Positions 24,498-28,319 of a stretch of DNA of 28,319 nucleotides are shown in pieces; position 1 is the first letter of the stretch; each line of letters opens with the position of its first letter. Both the position numbers and the translations under genes were made by a program. The DNA lies in assembly GCA_937894465.1 (NCBI GenBank), contig CALCRE010000190.1, positions 1 to 28,319 of the forward strand, written 5' to 3'. Below the pieces are notes generated by a model. It searched no databases, was not told the origin of the DNA, and saw only the letters and a program-made list of their open reading frames with translations. Source of the DNA: an uncultured Clostridia bacterium. Its GTDB lineage: Bacteria; Bacillota; Clostridia; JAAYHZ01.

Positions 24498-25915
24498 GTA
24501 AAACAGTTTTAAGATTTTTTGATGATTATTGGATTGATGTACGTAAAGGTGTCAAAAGAACTTGGTATACCCCGGTTCTTTCCGGCACCTTTGATCGTGC
24601 CGGAATATATCCCTCCATAGCATGGTGCCCCGAAATCGGAAAATATCAATTATGGTATGAGGTCATGCCGGACTTTTCAAATGACGGGTATCGACATTTG
24701 GCTCTTGCTCAAAGCGACGATGGTTTAAATTGGTCGGATGACAAAATTGTGATTCGAGGTGGTAAGCAAGGCATCCATGGTACATGTGTGTACCGGGATT
24801 CTTATGAAACGAATGGGTCCAAGTTATATAAAGCTTGCACCATGGGTGAATACGTACATGATAAAGCAAGAACACCCTTTGAAAGACCCTTGGTTGTATA
24901 TACCTCACCGGATGGCGTGAATTGGGAACAAGAAAAACCGAAGATGATATATCCTTTTTCCAGTGATACCTACAATTGCATCACATATAACCCGGTGTTT
25001 AAAAAGTATATGATGTATATGAGAGCATCCAACATCGACCGCAGGATTGCCATGATGGAATCTGCTGATTTAAATTCTTGGAACCGTCCCATGACAGTGA
25101 TTCATCCGGGCGCTGTATATGCCGATGAGAACGAAATGGTCCAATTGTACGCCATGTGGGCCGGATGGTTTGATGGCATGTTTTTGGGTCATTTATGGCG
25201 TTTTCATACCCAAGCAAATGATACGGCCAGCCCTAAAATGTACGGATATATGGACACCGAATTGGTATACAGCTATAACGGTGTAAATTGGATGCATACC
25301 ACCGGAAAGCCTATTGTGGAAAGACCGGCGCCTCCTGAATTCGGGCACACACAATTAAATTTTAGCGGAATGATTGAGACAAAGGAAAAGGATGCATGGA
25401 TTTTATTGAGTAGTGCATCTCGAGGAATTCATGGTTCAAGCAACGAAAACAAAAGACTGTATGATTTAATGGAAGGGAAAATCATTCGTTTGAACTTTTA
25501 CCGCATTCGAAGGGACGGTTTCTGTGGATTAGATGGTGTGGGAAGGGACGGCTTGGTCATTACCAAACCTTTTGAGCTATTAAAAGATGACTTGACATTC
25601 AATATCAATGCGCCTTTCGGTCAGGTTCGTTTTGCTGTAACCGATGCATCTTCCAAGCCCATAGAAGGATTTTCATTGGATGATTGTCAGCCCTTTACAG
25701 GAGATGATCTTGATGTTGTCCCCCGATGGAAAAATAGAAGTATTCATGAATTGACGGGAAAGAGGGTGAGGATATGGGTGGAGTTGAGTACCGCCGTCCT
25801 ATATTCTATTTCAGCCACTATGAGACCATATATCTATGGTCCCCAAGTCTCTGTTTCCGACCCTACCCGTGTGGAAACGGATGAGGGATTTACAGATACC
25901 TTTTCAAAGTTTTAA
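24494..25915 (+). CDS. GH43/GH32-like five-bladed beta-propeller glycoside hydrolase
   Basis: A 473-aa protein. Repeated DGLNW/DGVNW motifs (for example SDDGLNWSDDK and SPDGVNWEQE) and WYEVMPDFSNDGYRH mark the propeller of the GH32/43 clan. A C-terminal beta-sandwich of about 120 residues follows (IEGFSLDDCQPFTGDD). No signal peptide is seen, so a cytoplasmic role is likely, which is unusual for secreted members of the clan. The start is the ATG that overlaps the isomerase stop. It is the last gene of the deacetylase-isomerase-hydrolase run. I cannot assign catalytic residues by eye, so activity is inferred from the fold. Confidence 0.72.
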   Translation: MSKTVLRFFDDYWIDVRKGVKRTWYTPVLSGTFDRAGIYPSIAWCPEIGKYQLWYEVMPDFSNDGYRHLALAQSDDGLNWSDDKIVIRGGKQGIHGTCVYRDSYETNGSKLYKACTMGEYVHDKARTPFERPLVVYTSPDGVNWEQEKPKMIYPFSSDTYNCITYNPVFKKYMMYMRASNIDRRIAMMESADLNSWNRPMTVIHPGAVYADENEMVQLYAMWAGWFDGMFLGHLWRFHTQANDTASPKMYGYMDTELVYSYNGVNWMHTTGKPIVERPAPPEFGHTQLNFSGMIETKEKDAWILLSSASRGIHGSSNENKRLYDLMEGKIIRLNFYRIRRDGFCGLDGVGRDGLVITKPFELLKDDLTFNINAPFGQVRFAVTDASSKPIEGFSLDDCQPFTGDDLDVVPRWKNRSIHELTGKRVRIWVELSTAVLYSISATMRPYIYGPQVSVSDPTRVETDEGFTDTFSKF

Positions 25916-25922
25916 TTGATCA

Positions 25923-25950
25923 TTAAACAGGGAATATGATGTGCTATAAT
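25923..25950 (+). promoter_or_regulatory. Extended -10 promoter of the ceramidase-like gene
   Basis: TGCTATAAT (perfect -10 at 25945-25950 with an extended TG) has a weak -35 TTAAAC (25923-25928) 16 nt upstream. The leader is about 60 nt. Confidence 0.5.
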
Positions 25951-25986
25951 GGAATTTAGGAGCTTTATAATATGTGACTAAAATGG

Positions 25987-26010
25987 TTTAAACTTAGAGT
26001 TTAAAGGAGG
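25987..26010 (+). promoter_or_regulatory. Small inverted repeat abutting the SD
   Basis: TTTAAAC (25987-25993) pairs with GTTTAAA (25999-26005), loop TTAGA, directly touching the SD AGGAGG (26005-26010). It is AT-rich and therefore weak, but could affect translation initiation of the ceramidase-like gene. Confidence 0.35.
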
Positions 26011-26019
26011 ATTAGATGT

Positions 26020-27312
26020 ATGAGGATAGGAATTGCCGAAACGGATGTTAGAACGCCTATAGGAATGCAGATGACCGGATATGGCGGAAGAGCTACGGGA
26101 GCTATTGATTTACATGATCAATTGAAAATGAGTGCAGTCTATATGGAATCAAAAGGTGTCAAATCCATTTTGATTGTTTGTCAGATATTAGGGTTTGATC
26201 CGGATTTCTCAAAACAAACGGAATTGATGATCAGTGATGCTTTAAATATACCTATGAGCAATATCATATTGCATTCCATACACACTCATGCAGGTCCTGC
26301 ATCCGGTACATTGTACGGATGCGGTATGGCGGATGAGAAGTGGTTGAAAGCAACGCAAAAGGATTTGATACAGTTGGCAAAGGATGCCGCTTCCAATCAG
26401 TTTGAGGGAACCATTGAATATCGGACCGGGGAATGCGATATAGGGATGAATCGGGTTGCCAGATTGTATAAGGAGCTACCTTATCAAGAGATGATTGACA
26501 AGGAAGTCGGTGTGATCCGACTTTTGGAAAAAGGGACCGATCGCTTAAGAGCTGTGATTGTAAACCACGGTTGTCATCCTGTTACATTAGGTAGCAATAA
26601 CTATACCTACACAGCGGACTTTCCGTATTTTACCATTAATAAGCTGGAAGAGATATACGGTGATGATGTCACGGTGATCTTTACCCAAGGTTGTTGCGGA
26701 GATATCGACCCGAGTGATCGTGGGAATTTTGAAGCAACCCAAAGAAACGGTGAGCGTCTTGCGGATTCTGTGATGGATGCTAAATTTGAATTTAAAAACA
26801 CCAATGAGGATATAAAGTGTCATGCCGCTGAAGTTACGTTGCCTTTAATACCGGATCATACCAAGGAAGGGTTTGAGAAAGTCAAGGAAGAAGCTCTTGC
26901 CTCCTGCAAGAAGTCCATTGCTGAGGGATATAAACCTTCTTTTGGTCACCTGCAAATGGAAGCCGTGAAGGTGGTGTGGTCGGATTTATGCATCCAAGGA
27001 TATGAGAATGGTGATTTGATGACCGAGATCCATCCTGTGATCAAAAAATGGAATGTAGGAGACTTGGTCTTCGTAGCGATGCCATTTGAAATATTCCATG
27101 AATTAGGCTTAAAGGTCAAGGAAATGTTCGGAAAAGGAAAAACGGTTGTATTAGGATATTCAGGTGGTGTGTACGGATATCTGCCCTATGGCCAGATGTA
27201 TGACAAATCTATCTACGAAGCAAAAAGAGCACATCAGTATTACGGACATCCGGGCCCGGTCTCTAAGGAAGCAGGAGACATCATTTGTGAGTATTTAAAA
27301 AAGATCATATAG
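26020..27312 (+). CDS. Neutral/alkaline ceramidase N-terminal domain-like protein (zinc amidase fold)
   Basis: A 430-aa protein resembling the N-terminal catalytic domain of neutral ceramidase. A zinc-site motif LHSIHTHAGP has His85, His88 and His90. A second, VNHGCHPVTL, has His183 and His186. TQGCCGDIDP is also present. The first residues (RIGIAETDVRTPIGM, then TGYGG) match the usual start of this family. It has no signal peptide, unlike secreted true ceramidases, and is much shorter (430 versus about 650-700 aa), lacking the C-terminal Ig-like domain. The substrate is probably an N-acylated sugar or small amide, by inference only. SD AGGAGG is 9 nt before ATG 26020; an ATG at 26016 is out of frame. 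Confidence 0.8.
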   Translation: MRIGIAETDVRTPIGMQMTGYGGRATGAIDLHDQLKMSAVYMESKGVKSILIVCQILGFDPDFSKQTELMISDALNIPMSNIILHSIHTHAGPASGTLYGCGMADEKWLKATQKDLIQLAKDAASNQFEGTIEYRTGECDIGMNRVARLYKELPYQEMIDKEVGVIRLLEKGTDRLRAVIVNHGCHPVTLGSNNYTYTADFPYFTINKLEEIYGDDVTVIFTQGCCGDIDPSDRGNFEATQRNGERLADSVMDAKFEFKNTNEDIKCHAAEVTLPLIPDHTKEGFEKVKEEALASCKKSIAEGYKPSFGHLQMEAVKVVWSDLCIQGYENGDLMTEIHPVIKKWNVGDLVFVAMPFEIFHELGLKVKEMFGKGKTVVLGYSGGVYGYLPYGQMYDKSIYEAKRAHQYYGHPGPVSKEAGDIICEYLKKII

Positions 27313-27313
27313 T
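27285..27313 (+). promoter_or_regulatory. Possible promoter of the lipoprotein gene, inside the ceramidase-like gene
   Basis: TTGTGA (27285-27290), 17-nt spacer, TATAGT (27308-27313). Transcription would begin near 27320, at the foot of the terminator hairpin, so the hairpin would be the 5' end of the lipoprotein mRNA. Confidence 0.4.
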
Positions 27314-27318
27314 AAACA

Positions 27319-27351
27319 AAAAGCCAAGAACTAAAATTCTTGGCTTTTATT
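27319..27351 (+). terminator. Strong Rho-independent terminator after the ceramidase-like gene
   Basis: A 12-bp perfect stem (AAAAGCCAAGAA at 27319-27330 with TTCTTGGCTTTT at 27337-27348), a 6-nt loop and a short T-rich tail. It ends only 9 nt before the SD of the next gene. Confidence 0.8.
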
Positions 27352-27369
27352 CGAATTGGAGGCTATGCC

Positions 27370-28287
27370 ATGAACATAGAATACATCATCATTGCGATGT
27401 GTTTGATTGCAACAGTAGTACTTTTTATAGGATGCAGCCAAGAAGATACAGCTCCGGCTGTTACTGATCCGGAAAAACAAGAACAAAGCAGCAAGGAACA
27501 GACCACAACACAGTCTGAAACGACCAAAGAAAAGTTTGAAGAAACTGAACCCAAACCTGTGGAAACCCAAATTGATATCATGGAAACAGCAACAATCAAA
27601 AGTTTGGGTGTTGCGTCCAACTCAGCCGAAGCTCGCTCCGGTGCCATCGTTCGGGGTAGTGACGGAAAGTTTTATGCAGTGTTGCCGTCATTGGGTTTTC
27701 TAGTGTGTTATGATTTTGAGAAGGATACTTCTACACAACACCTCTTTGAAAACAACACATCCGGAGCCCCATTTAAATCTTTTGCATCTCAAGCCGGCAA
27801 ATTTTATACCGGAGCCAATGCATATTTCTATGAGTTTGATCCGGTTGTCAAAGAGTTCACCGCTGTCATTCATATGGGCGAATGGGGTGCAACCCAGACC
27901 GGATGGGGATTTTGCGAAGATGATGACGGTATTATCTATTTTGCCGACTATCCCAAACTTTATTTGTATGCTTTTAATCCAACAACAAAGGAAATTAAAA
28001 ATTACGGATTGATTGATGAAACCCAAATGTATTGTTTTTCCCAAGCGGCTGATTCATCCGGATGGGTTTATAGCGCCATCGGTACAGCCGAAGTGAATGT
28101 AGTAGGATTTAATGTTGTCACCGGTGAAAAGAAATTCATGTTTCCCCGAATACCCGGAACAGGTGGTTCCACTGTGTATAAGGACAAGAACGGGAAAGTG
28201 GCGGCCTGCATGACGGTCAGCGGTAAAGTTCCTTCTGAAGCCGACGGATCCTATCTCGGATCCTGCAGTTTTGAAGAGCGAGCGTGA
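27370..28287 (+). CDS. Putative lipoprotein with partial beta-propeller
   Basis: A 305-aa protein. An N-terminal hydrophobic stretch ends in LFIGC, a near-lipobox with Cys21 as the likely lipidated residue (Phe at -3 is not canonical). A Glu/Gln/Thr-rich linker to about residue 70 and beta-propeller-like strands follow (GSDGKFYAVLPSLGFLVCYD, and YFYEFDPVVKE). About five blades fit in the remaining 230 residues, fewer than a closed seven-bladed propeller. The gene stops at a TGA at 28285, and the same frame stays open for the last 10 codons of the window. SD GGAGG (27358-27362) lies 7 nt before ATG 27370; the TTG at 27340 lies inside the terminator and is rejected. Role: perhaps a surface sugar-binding lipoprotein. 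Confidence 0.65.
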   Translation: MNIEYIIIAMCLIATVVLFIGCSQEDTAPAVTDPEKQEQSSKEQTTTQSETTKEKFEETEPKPVETQIDIMETATIKSLGVASNSAEARSGAIVRGSDGKFYAVLPSLGFLVCYDFEKDTSTQHLFENNTSGAPFKSFASQAGKFYTGANAYFYEFDPVVKEFTAVIHMGEWGATQTGWGFCEDDDGIIYFADYPKLYLYAFNPTTKEIKNYGLIDETQMYCFSQAADSSGWVYSAIGTAEVNVVGFNVVTGEKKFMFPRIPGTGGSTVYKDKNGKVAACMTVSGKVPSEADGSYLGSCSFEERA

Positions 28288-28319
28288 AATATAGAGCAAA
28301 TCGGCGTTTTCAAGCGTAG

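Noticed and set aside
28285..28287. Idea that TGA encodes Trp or selenocysteine in the lipoprotein gene
   Set aside because: TGA is used as a normal stop in the ABC ATPase, the isomerase and the zinc-ribbon genes, and no SECIS-like hairpin is seen right after it.
1..28319. tRNA, rRNA, CRISPR array or phage genes
   Set aside because: I found no cloverleaf-like cluster, no repeat-spacer pattern, and no integrase or structural phage gene on either strand.

Overview
The window looks like chromosomal DNA from a low-to-mid GC Bacillota bacterium, about 40% GC by eye. It has strong AGGAGG-type ribosome binding sites, sigma-A-like TTGACA/TATAAT promoters, SLH-anchored S-layer machinery, a SigV/RsiV-type ECF pair and an M55 D-aminopeptidase. 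A Paenibacillus-like Bacilli member or a carbohydrate-rich Clostridia member would both fit; I cannot place it further. TGA is used as an ordinary stop. I see no rRNA, tRNA, CRISPR array, insertion sequence or integrase.

Layout. (1) 1-724: C-terminal end of a TPR protein, closed by a good terminator. (2) 898-3527: a three-gene ABC-2 exporter operon of the COG4586/4587/3694 type behind a clear promoter. (3) 3528-3834: gene-poor stretch with what may be a relic of an APH-like phosphotransferase. (4) 3850-4476: small C39-peptidase-like protein, convergent with (5) 4567-11373, a giant secreted S-layer-homology protein of 2268 residues. (6) 11629-14825: a Gfo/Idh/MocA oxidoreductase and a GHL6-type putative glycoside hydrolase. 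(7) 14907-16312 on the minus strand: an ECF sigma/RsiV-like anti-sigma operon with a convincing self-type ECF promoter, divergent from (8) 16508-18159, two tandem M55 D-aminopeptidase paralogues that are 84% identical. (9) 18210-18653: membrane zinc-ribbon protein. (10) 18735-20093 on the minus strand: an ECF sigma factor fused to a long TPR tail, divergent from (11) a UvrD/HelIV-type helicase. (12) 22801-27312: NodB deacetylase, TIM-barrel sugar isomerase, GH43/32-like enzyme and a ceramidase-like zinc amidase. (13) 27370-28287: a lipoprotein with an incomplete beta-propeller.

How the genes may work together. Sets 6 and 12 look like intracellular processing of an unusual sugar or N-acyl sugar. 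None of the enzymes has a visible signal peptide and no sugar transporter lies in the window. Set 7 plus 8 links a lysozyme-responsive type of sigma/anti-sigma pair with two enzymes that probably act on D-amino-acid peptides, so a cell-wall stress or recycling role is a reasonable inference. The most interesting parts are the sigma/M55 arrangement, the sigma-TPR fusion and the cytoplasmic deacetylase/isomerase/hydrolase/ceramidase-like set.
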